A stretch of 44,295 bases of DNA from Verrucomicrobiota bacterium (GCA_023265515.1 JAHFSZ010000004.1:14704-58998); one strand, 5' to 3'; counted from the stretch's first letter, positions 1 through 9,422 are shown. Program-made: numbers and translations. Notes: generated by a model not told the origin, from the sequence alone.

Positions 1-1823
1 CGGCGCTCCAGCTCGTTATACTGCTTCAAGATGGCATCGGGAATCCTGCTGCCGAACTTCTTGAAGAATTCCTTCTGGTCCTGGAGCTCCTGTTTCCATT
101 CCGAGGGCTTGACCGAGAACAGTTCTTCGACGGTTTTCGGGTCCAGATTGAGTCCGCTGAGGTTGATGGACTCAGGTGTCGGAACATACCCAATCGGCGT
201 CTTTTTCGCGCCGCCCTCGTGGTCTTTCCGCGCGTGTTCAGGCTGACAACGCTCGAGAATCCACTTGAGGACACGGATGTTATCGCCGAAGCCCGGCCAG
301 ATGAATTTTCCCGCAGTGTCCTTCCGGAACCAGTTCACGTGGAAAATTTTCGGGAGCTTTTTCCCGGCCAGCCCTGAGCTTGCCTGCCCTGAGCTTGTTG
401 AATGGACCTGCCCGACATTCAACCAGTGCTGAAAATAATCCGCCATGTTGTAGCCGCAGAACGGAATCATCGCCATCGGATCGCGACGGAGCACTCCCGC
501 TGCGCTCGTCGCTGCCGCCGTCGTCTCGGAAGCCATGGTGGCGCCGATGTAGGTGCCGTGTTCCCAGTCAAAGGCTTCATACACCAGCGGTGTGAGATGG
601 GCGCGGCGTCCGCCGAAAATAATCGCGGAGATCGGAACACCCTTCGGATTCTCCCACTCGGGCGAGATGCACGGGCACTGGCGCGCCGGCGCGGTGAAGC
701 GCGAGTTCGGATGCGCGGCCTTCTCCTTGCTCTCCGGGGTCCACGGATTGCCCTTCCAGTCGGTCGCCTTTTTTGGCACTTCGCCGTCCATGCCTTCCCA
801 CCATGGAGTGTTGTCCTCCTTCAATGCGACATTGGTGTAGATGGTGTTCTTGCGGATCGCAGCCATCGCGTTCGGATTCGTCTTGGAGCTGGTCCCCGGA
901 ACAACGCCGAAGAAACCGGCCTCCGGGTTGACCGCGTAAAGCCGGCCGTCCTCCCCATAGCGCATCCAGGCGATATCGTCGCCCACGGTCCAGACCTTGT
1001 GATCTTTGAACAGGTCGGGGGGGATCAGCATCGCCAGGTTCGTCTTGCCGCACGCGCTCGGAAAAGCCGCCGCGATGTAGGTCACGTCGCCCTTGGGGCT
1101 TTCGATGCCGAGGATGAGCATATGCTCGGCAAGCCAGCCTTCGCGGCGGGCGCTGACGCTCGCCAGCCGGAGCGCATGACACTTCTTTCCAAGCAGGGCG
1201 TTGCCGCCGTAACCGGAGCCGACGCTCCAGATCAGGTTCTCGTCCGGAAAATGGCAGATATAGCGGCGCTCGGGATTGAGATCAGCGGTGCTATGCAGGC
1301 CGCGCACGAATTCGGCGGAGGAGCCAAGATGATCCAGCGCGACCTTGCCGACGCGGCACATGATCCGCATATTGATGACGACGTAAATGCTGTCGGTCAC
1401 CTCAATGCCCACCTGGCTGAACGGCGAGCCGACCGGGCCCATCAAATAAGGCACCACGTACATCGTCCGGCCTTTCATCGAGCCGCGGAAGATCGGCTCA
1501 ACTTTTGCCTTGGCGTCCTCGGGGGACATCCAGTTGTTGGTCGGCCCAGCGTCCTCCTGCCTGGGCGTGCAAATAAAAGTCAGGTGTTCGACACGCGCAA
1601 CATCACTCGGATTGCTCCGCGAAAGGTAACAGCCGGGAAACTTCTCCCCATTGAGTTTTCGGAGGATGCCCGCCCTTTCGGCCTCGCCAATCATCCGCCG
1701 GCCCTCCTCCTCCGAACCATCGCACCAGAACACCCGGTCCGGCTGCGTCAATTCAGCCACATCCTTCACCCAACGCTCGAGATTCAGATTCTTCACTTCC
1801 GATCCTTTCCTGTTTTCGGGCAT
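1..1823 (-). CDS. pckG: Phosphoenolpyruvate carboxykinase (GTP), 3' end cut by window edge
   Basis: Converts oxaloacetate and GTP to phosphoenolpyruvate and CO2 in the cytoplasm, the first step of gluconeogenesis. Reading the complement from the ATG at 1823 gives over 600 residues without a stop, reaching the window edge. The GTP-type signature AAFPSACGKTN lies near residues 252-262, with the reactive cysteine at about 258 followed by the P-loop lysine. GDDIAWMRYG, GFFGVVPGTS and FHVNWFRKD also match the family. An alternative GTG start at 1796 has a better ribosome site (AAAGGA, 6 nt away) and would drop nine residues. Near residues 472-486, between FQHWL and LPKIFHVNWF, there is an in-frame insertion rich in Ser and Gly encoded by a 15-bp tandem repeat. 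It lies 73 bp downstream of the hybrid kinase gene and has its own -10 element. The family call is certain; the exact start is not. Confidence 0.96.
   Translation of the reverse strand, partial: MPENRKGSEVKNLNLERWVKDVAELTQPDRVFWCDGSEEEGRRMIGEAERAGILRKLNGEKFPGCYLSRSNPSDVARVEHLTFICTPRQEDAGPTNNWMSPEDAKAKVEPIFRGSMKGRTMYVVPYLMGPVGSPFSQVGIEVTDSIYVVINMRIMCRVGKVALDHLGSSAEFVRGLHSTADLNPERRYICHFPDENLIWSVGSGYGGNALLGKKCHALRLASVSARREGWLAEHMLILGIESPKGDVTYIAAAFPSACGKTNLAMLIPPDLFKDHKVWTVGDDIAWMRYGEDGRLYAVNPEAGFFGVVPGTSSKTNPNAMAAIRKNTIYTNVALKEDNTPWWEGMDGEVPKKATDWKGNPWTPESKEKAAHPNSRFTAPARQCPCISPEWENPKGVPISAIIFGGRRAHLTPLVYEAFDWEHGTYIGATMASETTAAATSAAGVLRRDPMAMIPFCGYNMADYFQHWLNVGQVHSTSSGQASSGLAGKKLPKIFHVNWFRKDTAGKFIWPGFGDNIRVLKWILERCQPEHARKDHEGGAKKTPIGYVPTPESINLSGLNLDPKTVEELFSVKPSEWKQELQDQKEFFKKFGSRIPDAILKQYNELER
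371..400. repeat. 15-bp tandem repeat inserted in pckG
   Basis: Two 15-bp units begin with GCCCTGAGCTTG at 371 and 386, the 12-bp core being identical in both. On the coding strand they read as CAAGCTCAGGGC units and encode the in-frame Ser/Gly/Gln-rich insertion of pckG. Because 15 is a multiple of three, the insertion does not break the frame. I found no other copy in this window. Confidence 0.75.
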
Positions 1824-1833
1824 TTACACCTAG

Positions 1834-1839
1834 ATTATA
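1834..1839 (-). promoter_or_regulatory. Perfect -10 hexamer of pckG
   Basis: TATAAT on the minus strand ends 10 nt before the ATG of pckG. A transcript from here would start about 3-4 nt before that ATG, so it would be nearly leaderless, or would serve the alternative GTG at 1796. I see no good -35 at 16-18 nt distance, so a regulator or another sigma contact would be needed. A weak AGGTG also lies just before the ATG. Confidence 0.45.
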
Positions 1840-1896
1840 CCTGTCTGCGTTACCCAAAAGGGCGGAACGGCGCAAACTATAAATTGAAGGGCGGCG

Positions 1897-4347
1897 TCAG
1901 AAAACAGCCGGTGAAACCGGCGCCTTCTCCTGCGCCTCGAGAACCTTGCGGACCCGCTCGGCGATCTGCTCCACGGTCAGTCCTTCCTTGCGAATGACAT
2001 CGCGGGCCTGCTTCTTGAGGGAGGCCAGCTTGTCTTGCGACAGATCGATGGCGGTAGCGATCAGGACGGGGACTTCCCGGAGGCGCGCCTGCTTGGCCAT
2101 GAAGGCCAAAACCATGAAACCGTCGACGTAGGGCATCATCAGGTCGAGCAGGACGAGGTCGGGCACATCCGTCGACATCAAATCCATCGCCTGGCGCCCA
2201 TCCTCGGCTTGCAGCACATCATAAGAAGCCTGCTCAAGAACCTCGCAGATGAAGCTGCGGAAATCAGGGTCGTCATCCACCACGAGAATCAGACGGGAGG
2301 CCGGGATGGCCAGCTTCTCGACCGCCTCGCGGATCTCTTCCTCCGTGGTGGGCTTGGTCACGTACCCGCTCGCTCCAAGCGACAGGGCGAGCGAGCGATT
2401 TTCCACCATCGAATTGATGATGACAGGAATGTGCGAAGTTTCGGAATTGGACTTCAAGCGCTGCAGGATTTCCCAGCCGTCCCAGTCCGAGAGGATGACA
2501 TCGAGCAGAATAAGGGACGGCTTGTGGATCTCGGCGAAATTCAACCCTTCCGCGCCCGTGGAAGCCCAGATCAGCTCATAGTCGTCCTTCAGGGCATCGA
2601 ATAGAACATGATAAGTATCTTTCTTTTCATCGATCACAAGAATCTTCCTGAGATGCCTCGCTCGCGCCACGGGCTCCTCTCCCCTCTTCAAGCGCTCCGG
2701 GGCGGAAGGCTTGCCCGCTGGCGCATGGAACGGCAGCGTAAACTGGAAATGACTTCCCGCCCCAAACTTGCTCACCACGCTGATGTCGCCGCCCATGAGC
2801 CGCGCCAGCTTGCGCGCGATGGACAGGCCGAGACCGGTGCCGCCATGGCTCCGCGTTGAGGAGGCGTCAAGTTGGCGGAATTCCTCGAAGATGATCTCCA
2901 GGTTTTCCGGCTGAATCCCGATGCCCGTGTCCTCGACGTGGACGCTCAGGAAGTCGGACCCCACAGTCACGTTCAGGTCGACCCGCCCTTTCTCCGTGAA
3001 TTTGACCGCATTGCTCAGCAGGTTGATGATGATCTCCTCCACCTTGCTGGTGTCGCTGTAAACCATGGGCAAGTCGTCCGGAATGGTCGCCTTCAAGGAA
3101 AGCCCTTTGGAGATGGCGTCGGGCTCGACGGCGGCAAGGCAGTCGAGCATCAGCTCGCGCAGTTCGAACTCCTCGGGCAGGAGTTCCATGTGACCCGCCT
3201 CGATCTTGGCGATGTCCAGAACCTGGTTGATCAGGCTGAGCAGGTGCCGGGAATTGCGCAGAACCTTTTCCATCGCCACCCGCTGGCGCTCCGAGAGCGG
3301 GTCTCGCTTGGCCCGGTAGAGCATGTCGCTGAAGCCGATGATCGAATTGAGGGGCGTGCGCAGTTCATGGCTCATGTTGGCCAGGAACTCGCTCTTGACG
3401 CGGCTTGCTTCTTCCAGCTCCACATTCAGAATCTCAAGACGCTGGGACTGGAAGCGGACTTTTTCGAACACGGTCGCGTTGTGGATCGCGATGGAAAGCT
3501 GGCGCGCGGAATTTTCCAGGAACTCGAGGCTCTCCTGCTGCATGTCCGAAAGGCTGACCGCTAAGAGCACCCCAAGCTTCTCGTTGCTGAACGTCAGCGG
3601 GATGCCAACCACTGTTCTCGGCAGGATGTAGCCAAAACCCAGGTTGAAATGAAATTCATTATCCGGATCGAGCTCCTGAAGGATGATGGTCCGCCCCTCC
3701 TTCTCAACCTGGATCGGCAAACCCTCGACCGTCCGCCCCTCCTGGTATTTGATCTGCTGGCCGTCAGCGGCGTAGGCGGCCCTCACCATCAACGGGTCAC
3801 GCTCCATGCGCGCGTGCAGGTAGATGATCCCAAGGTGGCAGTTGGCCGATACCACCATCTTCTGAAGGCTCGCGTCGAGCATGGGCTTCAGGTCGATTGA
3901 ATTGAGCGACTCAAGAATCTCGCGATAGGCTTGCTGGTGGACCTCCCTTCGCTGAAGGGCCGCGTTCGAATGCTCAATTTCCATCGTCCGCGCCCTCAGC
4001 TCCTTCTGCTCCCGCTCAATGATGGCGGTCATGCTGTCAAAGTCGCGAACCAGTTCCCCCAGCTCATCCGTCCGATCGATGCCAATGCGCAGAAAATCGC
4101 CGCGCAAAATCCCATGCACCGCCTCGCGCAGCTTCGCGACCGGTTTCATGATATCCGCCGCCATGATTCCTCCCAGAACCAGCGCCAGGACCACGCTGAG
4201 AAAAATCAGCATCAGAGCGAGCCATGCCCCGCTCGTGATCCCCTCCGCCCATAAGACGTAGCTGAAGTAGCCGACCGAAGGCAGGACGATGGCCATCTGG
4301 AATAGAAATGCCCGCAGCAGCATCCTGAAAAGAGGGCTCTTCCACAT
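1897..4347 (-). CDS. Membrane hybrid histidine kinase (HAMP-GAF-HisKA-HATPase-REC-REC)
   Basis: A sensor kinase of 816 residues. Two membrane helices (about 10-33 and 40-62) are separated by only a few residues, so there is almost no periplasmic sensor. A HAMP-like linker (65-120) and a GAF-like domain (about 135-295) follow, suggesting that the signal is sensed inside the cell. The HisKA motif SHELRTP places the phosphorylated histidine at about 327. The ATPase boxes are NLLSNAVKF (442-450), DTGIGI and GGTGLGLSIA (502-511). Two receiver domains follow, with phospho-acceptor aspartates near 616 (ILLDVI) and 735 (VLLDLMMP). The first receiver has an aberrant acidic pocket (IDEKKD) but keeps the TKP lysine. 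The stand-alone receiver gene lies 4 nt upstream and is probably co-transcribed. The stimulus is unknown; proximity to pckG hints at carbon control but proves nothing. Confidence 0.93.
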   Translation of the reverse strand: MWKSPLFRMLLRAFLFQMAIVLPSVGYFSYVLWAEGITSGAWLALMLIFLSVVLALVLGGIMAADIMKPVAKLREAVHGILRGDFLRIGIDRTDELGELVRDFDSMTAIIEREQKELRARTMEIEHSNAALQRREVHQQAYREILESLNSIDLKPMLDASLQKMVVSANCHLGIIYLHARMERDPLMVRAAYAADGQQIKYQEGRTVEGLPIQVEKEGRTIILQELDPDNEFHFNLGFGYILPRTVVGIPLTFSNEKLGVLLAVSLSDMQQESLEFLENSARQLSIAIHNATVFEKVRFQSQRLEILNVELEEASRVKSEFLANMSHELRTPLNSIIGFSDMLYRAKRDPLSERQRVAMEKVLRNSRHLLSLINQVLDIAKIEAGHMELLPEEFELRELMLDCLAAVEPDAISKGLSLKATIPDDLPMVYSDTSKVEEIIINLLSNAVKFTEKGRVDLNVTVGSDFLSVHVEDTGIGIQPENLEIIFEEFRQLDASSTRSHGGTGLGLSIARKLARLMGGDISVVSKFGAGSHFQFTLPFHAPAGKPSAPERLKRGEEPVARARHLRKILVIDEKKDTYHVLFDALKDDYELIWASTGAEGLNFAEIHKPSLILLDVILSDWDGWEILQRLKSNSETSHIPVIINSMVENRSLALSLGASGYVTKPTTEEEIREAVEKLAIPASRLILVVDDDPDFRSFICEVLEQASYDVLQAEDGRQAMDLMSTDVPDLVLLDLMMPYVDGFMVLAFMAKQARLREVPVLIATAIDLSQDKLASLKKQARDVIRKEGLTVEQIAERVRKVLEAQEKAPVSPAVF

Positions 4348-4351
4348 GGTC

Positions 4352-4738
4352 TTAACCGGTCGAGGCGTCGATTTTCAAAAAGTGGGTCACTTTCGCCAGC
4401 AGTTCGTTGATCGCAAATGGCTTGCTCAGATACTCGTCGCATCCGGCCTCGAGCACCGTCTCGCGATCGCCGGTCATCGCCTGCGCCGTGAGCGCGATAA
4501 TGGGCAGCGTTTCCCTTGAATATTTTTTCCTGAGAGATCGGGTCGCTTCCATGCCATCCATGTCCGGCATCACCATGTCCATCAGAATCAGGTCGGGCAT
4601 CTCCTTCTCGACGAGGTTAAGAACTTCGCGCCCGGTGCGCGCCTGGACAAGCTCACAGCGGAACGGCGCCTCGTCAAAGATCATCTGGATGAGGTCGAAG
4701 TTGTCTTTATTGTCCTCGGCGACCAACACTTTTTTCAT
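4352..4738 (-). CDS. Stand-alone CheY-like response regulator receiver
   Basis: A single receiver domain of 128 residues with no output domain. The acidic pair is at AEDN (8-9), the phospho-acceptor is Asp54 in ILMDMVMPDMDG, the switch threonine is Thr84 in IALTA, and the conserved lysine is Lys106 in YLSKPF. All catalytic positions are intact. It is the first gene of a two-gene unit, with the hybrid histidine kinase starting 4 nt downstream, so it is probably a phosphorylation partner or phosphate shuttle of that kinase. The output could be protein-protein contact, as with CheY, DivK or Spo0F. Both the domain call and the pairing are well supported. Confidence 0.93.
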   Translation of the reverse strand: MKKVLVAEDNKDNFDLIQMIFDEAPFRCELVQARTGREVLNLVEKEMPDLILMDMVMPDMDGMEATRSLRKKYSRETLPIIALTAQAMTGDRETVLEAGCDEYLSKPFAINELLAKVTHFLKIDASTG

Positions 4739-4903
4739 CCGTCATCCTTGGCGAAAATGAAGCAGGCGAAGGCTCTGCACCCCCGCAATAAGAGCAAGAT
4801 ACACTCGCGAATTGAAGGTTCGCAAGTGAAACCGAGCCACCCCAAAGCGCCCCCCGATCCCCGCCAGAAGGGACGCTTTGCGCAGGAAAGCAATCCCTCT
4901 CGT

Positions 4904-4955
4904 GCCCCTCAAGGGGCGCCGGATATCGAATCCCATCCCGGCCGTGGAAGGCCGG
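4904..4955 (-). terminator. Two GC-rich hairpins downstream of the small secreted gene
   Basis: The first hairpin at 4904-4917 is GCCCC-TCAA-GGGGC. The second at 4938-4955 is a perfect 6-bp stem CCGGCC/GGCCGG around a 6-nt loop. They lie just past the stop codon of the 4958-5233 gene on the minus strand. No T-tract follows, so they are at best weak intrinsic terminators or RNA-stabilising structures. The rest of the 219-nt gap 4739-4957 shows nothing recognisable. Confidence 0.3.
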
Positions 4956-4957
4956 CC

Positions 4958-5233
4958 CTAATCGCACGAGCGGAGGACGACCACGCTCCGCCTGGGAACC
5001 CAGCAACCGCCATCATAATAATCCGGGCGATACCAGCCGCGGTCATAGCAACTCGGCCGGTAGTAGCGATAGGTCGGGCAAGGGTCATAACAATACACTG
5101 GCCTGGCATAGCGCACTTCTCTCGGCCGCCAACCGTGCCGGTCGCCGAAACTGAATGAGAACGAGAAATCGTCCGCCGACGCCACGCCGGCACCCGCCAA
5201 CATCAATCCCGCCAATATGAGCATCTTCTTCAT
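4958..5233 (-). CDS. Small secreted Tyr/Arg/Cys-rich protein
   Basis: A 91-residue protein with a clear signal peptide (MKKMLILAGLMLAGAGVASA, cleavage about residue 20). The mature part is a short basic, aromatic chain rich in Tyr, Arg, Pro and Asp with several Cys (PVYCYDPCP and similar), probably exported to the periplasm or surface and disulfide-bonded there. The start at 5233 is fixed by an excellent ribosome site, AAAGGAG seven nt upstream; a longer reading from 5281 has no such site. Tandem Tyr-rich segments (YRYYRP, YRPDYYD) suggest low-complexity structure. I do not recognise a family and assign no function. It stands alone between the receiver gene and the HNH gene. Confidence 0.75.
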   Translation of the reverse strand: MKKMLILAGLMLAGAGVASADDFSFSFSFGDRHGWRPREVRYARPVYCYDPCPTYRYYRPSCYDRGWYRPDYYDGGCWVPRRSVVVLRSCD

Positions 5234-5272
5234 GATTGCTCCTTTCAAAAGATAAGACGCTCGGGGGGGCAC

Positions 5273-5286
5273 CTTATTCAAATAAG
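5273..5286. repeat. 14-bp palindrome CTTATT-CA-AATAAG
   Basis: Perfect inverted repeat with 6-bp arms and a 2-nt centre, 40 bp upstream of the small secreted gene and just beyond the HNH gene's stop. The position and symmetry suit an operator for a dimeric regulator, but no cognate regulator is identifiable. A run of seven G (plus strand) lies between it and the gene. Confidence 0.35.
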
Positions 5287-5314
5287 ATGGATCCGGGTCA
5301 AAACGCGTGCTTTT

Positions 5315-5938
5315 TCAGCGAATTTCTTCGCCGAGCTCAACATGCCAGTAGGCAAGGTCTATGAAATGCTTCCAACTGTCTTCCGTGCGTTTATTAATCG
5401 TCACCTGAAGCAATGGCTGCCATTTGGGACGCCGGGGCTTGCGGATCAGGTGCATGTTGGCCTGCTGGGGCGTGCGGTTGCCCTTGTGAGTGTTGCACTC
5501 GATGCAACTGCAGACGATGTTTTCCCAGACCGTCGGCCCGCCCTGGTCGCGCGGAACGACGTGGTCGAGATTCAATTCCGTGCGGTCGCACACGTGGCCG
5601 CAATATTGGCAGGTGTTGCGGTCGCGCTCGAAAATATTGTGGCGGGTAAATTTCACTTCCTTCTTCGGCGTCCGGCTGTAAACCAGGAGAAGGATCACTT
5701 TGGGAATCCGGATCTTGAAGGAGACGCTGTGGACGGCTTCCTCGTCCGGGAAGGCATCCGAGACACCGCGCCATCCTTCGAAGTCGTAGGTCTGGAATTC
5801 CTTTCCGTCGGGCAGAACAACATGCGCATGGCCGAGGAACAGGAGGGTGAGGGCCCGCTTAACGGTGCAGATATTGACCGCCTGCCACAATCGGTTGAGC
5901 ACCAAGACATTCTGCGTCAATGTTAAAGTCGCGCTCAT
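5315..5938 (-). CDS. HNH endonuclease family protein
   Basis: A 207-residue protein with a C-terminal HNH domain. Paired zinc-binding cysteines are present in CQYCGH and CSCIEC, with the core LNLDHVVPRDQGG carrying the catalytic His, and NTHKGNRTP completing the fold (about residues 105-165). The N-terminal 100 residues (LVLNRLWQAVNICTVKRAL onward) match the stand-alone HNH proteins common in many bacteria. Such proteins cut or nick DNA, but their cellular role is usually unknown; no methylase or phage genes lie nearby. The ATG at 5938 is preferred because the promoter (5949-5977) sits directly upstream; the earlier TTG at 5977 overlaps that promoter's -35. The gene is divergent from gltA. 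Family call secure, role open. Confidence 0.88.
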   Translation of the reverse strand: MSATLTLTQNVLVLNRLWQAVNICTVKRALTLLFLGHAHVVLPDGKEFQTYDFEGWRGVSDAFPDEEAVHSVSFKIRIPKVILLLVYSRTPKKEVKFTRHNIFERDRNTCQYCGHVCDRTELNLDHVVPRDQGGPTVWENIVCSCIECNTHKGNRTPQQANMHLIRKPRRPKWQPLLQVTINKRTEDSWKHFIDLAYWHVELGEEIR

Positions 5939-5948
5939 GAGTTGAGGC

Positions 5949-5977
5949 AAGCTAGCATGACGCAAAAAGTGTGTCAA
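5949..5977 (-). promoter_or_regulatory. Sigma70-type promoter of the HNH gene
   Basis: On the minus strand a perfect TTGACA (5972-5977) is separated by 17 nt from TAGCTT (5949-5954), which has an extended -10 TG dinucleotide in front (TGC-TAGCTT). The -10 ends 10 nt before the ATG at 5938, so the message would carry almost no leader. Confidence 0.6.
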
Positions 5978-5997
5978 TCGGCCCCGTCACCCCAGTG

Positions 5998-6088
5998 AAT
6001 AGCGGATGGCGTATGGCGTATCGGAAACACGAAACCCCGTTTACGAGCGATGTTACTAGCCGCTCTACGCAATCCGCTGTACGCTATG
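5998..6088. repeat. Inverted pair of heptamer-phased repeats between HNH gene and gltA
   Basis: The left arm 5998-6024 reads as AGCGGAT/GGCGTAT/GGCGTAT heptamers. The right arm 6060-6088 carries the same type of 7-bp unit in the opposite orientation (TACGCAA/TCCGCTG/TACGCTA). About 35 nt separate them, so an imperfect hairpin or cruciform is possible. The same arrangement recurs at 9531-9619. The element sits in the divergent promoter region of the HNH gene and gltA; the rest of the gap holds the two promoters. Confidence 0.7.
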
Positions 6089-6096
6089 ATAAGATG

Positions 6097-6125
6097 TTGA
6101 CGCTCTTTGCGGCCTCTGGTTAGTA
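6097..6125 (+). promoter_or_regulatory. Possible gltA promoter
   Basis: TTGACG (6097-6102), a 17-nt spacer and TTAGTA (6120-6125). The -35 is good and the -10 weak. Transcription would start near 6132, leaving a leader of about 48 nt. An AGAGGGA ribosome site precedes the ATG at 6180. Confidence 0.35.
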
Positions 6126-6179
6126 GAAGAACCCTCCGGAATTGCATCAATTTTTAGTCAACGAAGAGGGACAAATTTC

Positions 6180-7331
6180 ATGGGAACTCAAGTGACCAAG
6201 GGACTGGAAGGCGTGGTCGCGACCTCGACCCGGCTGAGCGACGTTCAGGGCGTCGCGGGCGAATTGATCTACTGCGGATACAACATTCATGAGCTGGCCG
6301 GGAAAGTTTCATTCGAGGAAGTGGTTCAGCTGCTTCATCACGGCCACCTGCCCAACGAAGGCGAGCTCGCCGAACTGAAGCGGGAGCTGGCGTCCCAGCG
6401 GGAATTGCCCAAGGGGCTGATCGACCTGATCAAGGTGCTTCCCAAAAATTGTCCACCGATGCATGCCATTCGGACCGGCATCTCGGCCCTTGGCTGTTTT
6501 GATCCGGAAGCCGACGACGACAGCATGGACGGCCAGCGCCGCAAGGCGATGCGGCTGATCGCGCAAATTCCGATCATCACTGCTTATTTCCATCTCGCGC
6601 GACAGGGCAAACCCCTGCCACGGCCGCGGGAGGACCTCGGCGAAGCGGCCAATTTTCTTTATCTGATGAACGGCGGCCAGGTTCCCGACAAGGAGGTCGC
6701 GCGCACACTGGATCTCTGCTACGTCCTGCACGCCGACCACGGCATGAATGCCTCGACTTTCTCGGCGCGTGTGACGATCGCCACTCTCTCCGATATGTAC
6801 TCGGCGATCACCTCGGCGATCGGCACCCTGAAAGGCCCGCTTCATGGCGGCGCCAATGAAGGCGTCATCAAAATGCTCCAGGAAATAGGCTCGCCCGAAA
6901 AGGTGGACGCATGGGTCGACGAGGCGCTCTCCCAGCACAAGAAGATCATGGGGATCGGTCACCGGATCTATAAAACGCTCGACCCGCGTGCGCCGCATCT
7001 CAAGGAGATGGCGGTGAGGCTCAGCGACAAAATCGGGGAGTCCAAATGGATCCAGATCAGCGAGAAGATCGCCGATATCATGCTCCAAAAGAAAAACCTT
7101 CACGCCAACGTCGATTTTTACTCGGCGACGGTTTACTACAGCCTCGGCATCCCAACGGATCTTTTCACACCGATTTTTGCCATCGCGCGGACAGCCGGAT
7201 GGACGGCGCATGTCCTCGAACAGCTTTCGGACAACCGGCTCATCCGGCCCCAGAGCGAGTATGTCGGGGCACGGGACAAGAAAGTGGTTCCCATCGGACA
7301 GCGCAAGCGTCCCGTCGATGTCGATGTGTAG
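6180..7331 (+). CDS. gltA: Citrate synthase
   Basis: Condenses oxaloacetate with acetyl-CoA to citrate, the entry step of the TCA cycle. The 383-residue length fits the short dimeric bacterial type rather than the longer NADH-regulated hexameric type of enterics. The catalytic triad is visible: His222 in [10 protein letters not shown], His261 in GIGHRIYK and Asp312 in [16 protein letters not shown] (184-192) adds a substrate-binding segment. It is the first gene of gltA-sucC-sucD, with 10 nt to sucC, so transcription is very probably shared. 2-methylcitrate synthases are close relatives and cannot be fully excluded by sequence, but the sucCD context supports a TCA role. Confidence 0.96.
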   Translation: MGTQVTKGLEGVVATSTRLSDVQGVAGELIYCGYNIHELAGKVSFEEVVQLLHHGHLPNEGELAELKRELASQRELPKGLIDLIKVLPKNCPPMHAIRTGISALGCFDPEADDDSMDGQRRKAMRLIAQIPIITAYFHLARQGKPLPRPREDLGEAANFLYLMNGGQVPDKEVARTLDLCYVLHADHGMNASTFSARVTIATLSDMYSAITSAIGTLKGPLHGGANEGVIKMLQEIGSPEKVDAWVDEALSQHKKIMGIGHRIYKTLDPRAPHLKEMAVRLSDKIGESKWIQISEKIADIMLQKKNLHANVDFYSATVYYSLGIPTDLFTPIFAIARTAGWTAHVLEQLSDNRLIRPQSEYVGARDKKVVPIGQRKRPVDVDV

Positions 7332-7341
7332 CGTTTCGGGA

Positions 7342-8522
7342 ATGAACATCCACGAATACCAAGCCAGGGATCTTCTTGCCGAGCACGGGGTCCCTGTGCC
7401 GAGAGGAAGCGTGGCATCGACGCCGGAAGACGCGGAAAGGATCGCTTCGGAACTTGGCGCACCCGAGCTGGTGATCAAGGCTCAAATCCACGCGGGCGGC
7501 CGCGGCAAGGGGATGTTCAAGCACGGCTTTGCCGGAGGCGTCCACGTCCATCAAACGCCAAAGCAAACCCGAGAGCTGGCGGCCAAAATGCTTGGTCAGA
7601 CCCTGGTCACCCACCAGACGGGCGAATCGGGCCGCCTGGTTTCCAGGGTGCTCATTACCGAGGCCAAGGCGATCGCCAAGGAGCTCTATCTGGCCGTCAC
7701 ACTCGATCGGGCCACCGCCCGGCCCGTGGTCATCGCCAGCACGGAGGGCGGCATGAACATCGAAGAAGTCGCCGAAAAATTTCCCGCGAAGATCGTCCGT
7801 TTGCCGGTCGATCCGCTGGTCGGGCTTCAACCCTACCAGGCACGCAACCTGGCGCGCGCGCTCCGGATTCCCTCCAAGATGCTCGGCGAAGCGTCAGGGC
7901 TGATCATCGGCGTCTACAGGACTTTCATCCAGTGCAGCTGCACGCTGGTTGAGATCAATCCGATGGCCATCACGACGGACGGGCGGGTCATGGCGCTCGA
8001 TGCGAAGATCAACTTTGACGACAATGCCCTTTTCCGTCACGAGAAAATCGTGGCGATGCGTGACCTGGCTGAGGAGGATCCCGCCGAAGTCGAAGCCTCG
8101 AAGTACAATCTCAATTACATCAAGCTCAATGGCAACATTGCCTGCATGGTCAATGGCGCAGGGCTCGCCATGGCCACGATGGACATCATTAAATTTTACG
8201 GCGGTGAACCGGCAAACTTCCTCGACGTCGGCGGCTCGGCCACGCAGGAAAATGTCACCGCTGCGTTTAAGATCATTCTATCGGACAAAAAAGTGAAGGG
8301 AATCCTCGTCAACATTTTCGGGGGGATCATGAAATGCGACATCATCGCCAACGGAATTCTTGCCGCAGTGCGCCAGATCCAGCTCAGCGTCCCGCTGGTC
8401 GTCCGGCTCGAGGGAACGAATTCGAAGGAAGGCCGCAAGATCATCCAGGAAAGCGGATTGAATGTGATCAGCGCCGACGGCCTTGCCGACGCTGCCCAGA
8501 AAATTGTCAAAGCGGTCCAATC

Positions 8523-8526
<4 letters not shown>
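7342..8526 (+). CDS. sucC: Succinyl-CoA synthetase, beta subunit
   Basis: The nucleotide-binding subunit of succinyl-CoA ligase, which interconverts succinyl-CoA and succinate with formation of ATP or GTP. The 394 residues fit the family (about 390). The N-terminal ATP-grasp half begins [16 protein letters not shown] and contains [12 protein letters not shown]. The C-terminal CoA-ligase half carries [21 protein letters not shown] and [11 protein letters not shown]. The start at 7342 is 10 nt after the gltA stop; earlier in-frame starts lie within gltA and are not credible. It overlaps sucD by 4 nt (GTGA), indicating coupled translation and equal subunit supply. Nucleotide preference cannot be read from the sequence with certainty. 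Confidence 0.97.

Positions 8527-9422
<896 letters not shown>

Noticed and set aside
402-1997. 531-codon open frame on the plus strand
   Set aside because: Antisense to pckG, whose minus-strand translation carries unmistakable PEPCK motifs; the plus frame is Arg/Ala-rich with no domain and no ribosome site.
5939-5977. TTG start adding 13 residues to the HNH protein
   Set aside because: The TTG lies inside the -35 of the probable promoter, so it would not be transcribed.
6309-7478. 389-codon open frame on the minus strand
   Set aside because: Antisense shadow of gltA and the start of sucC in GC-rich DNA; no recognisable motif.
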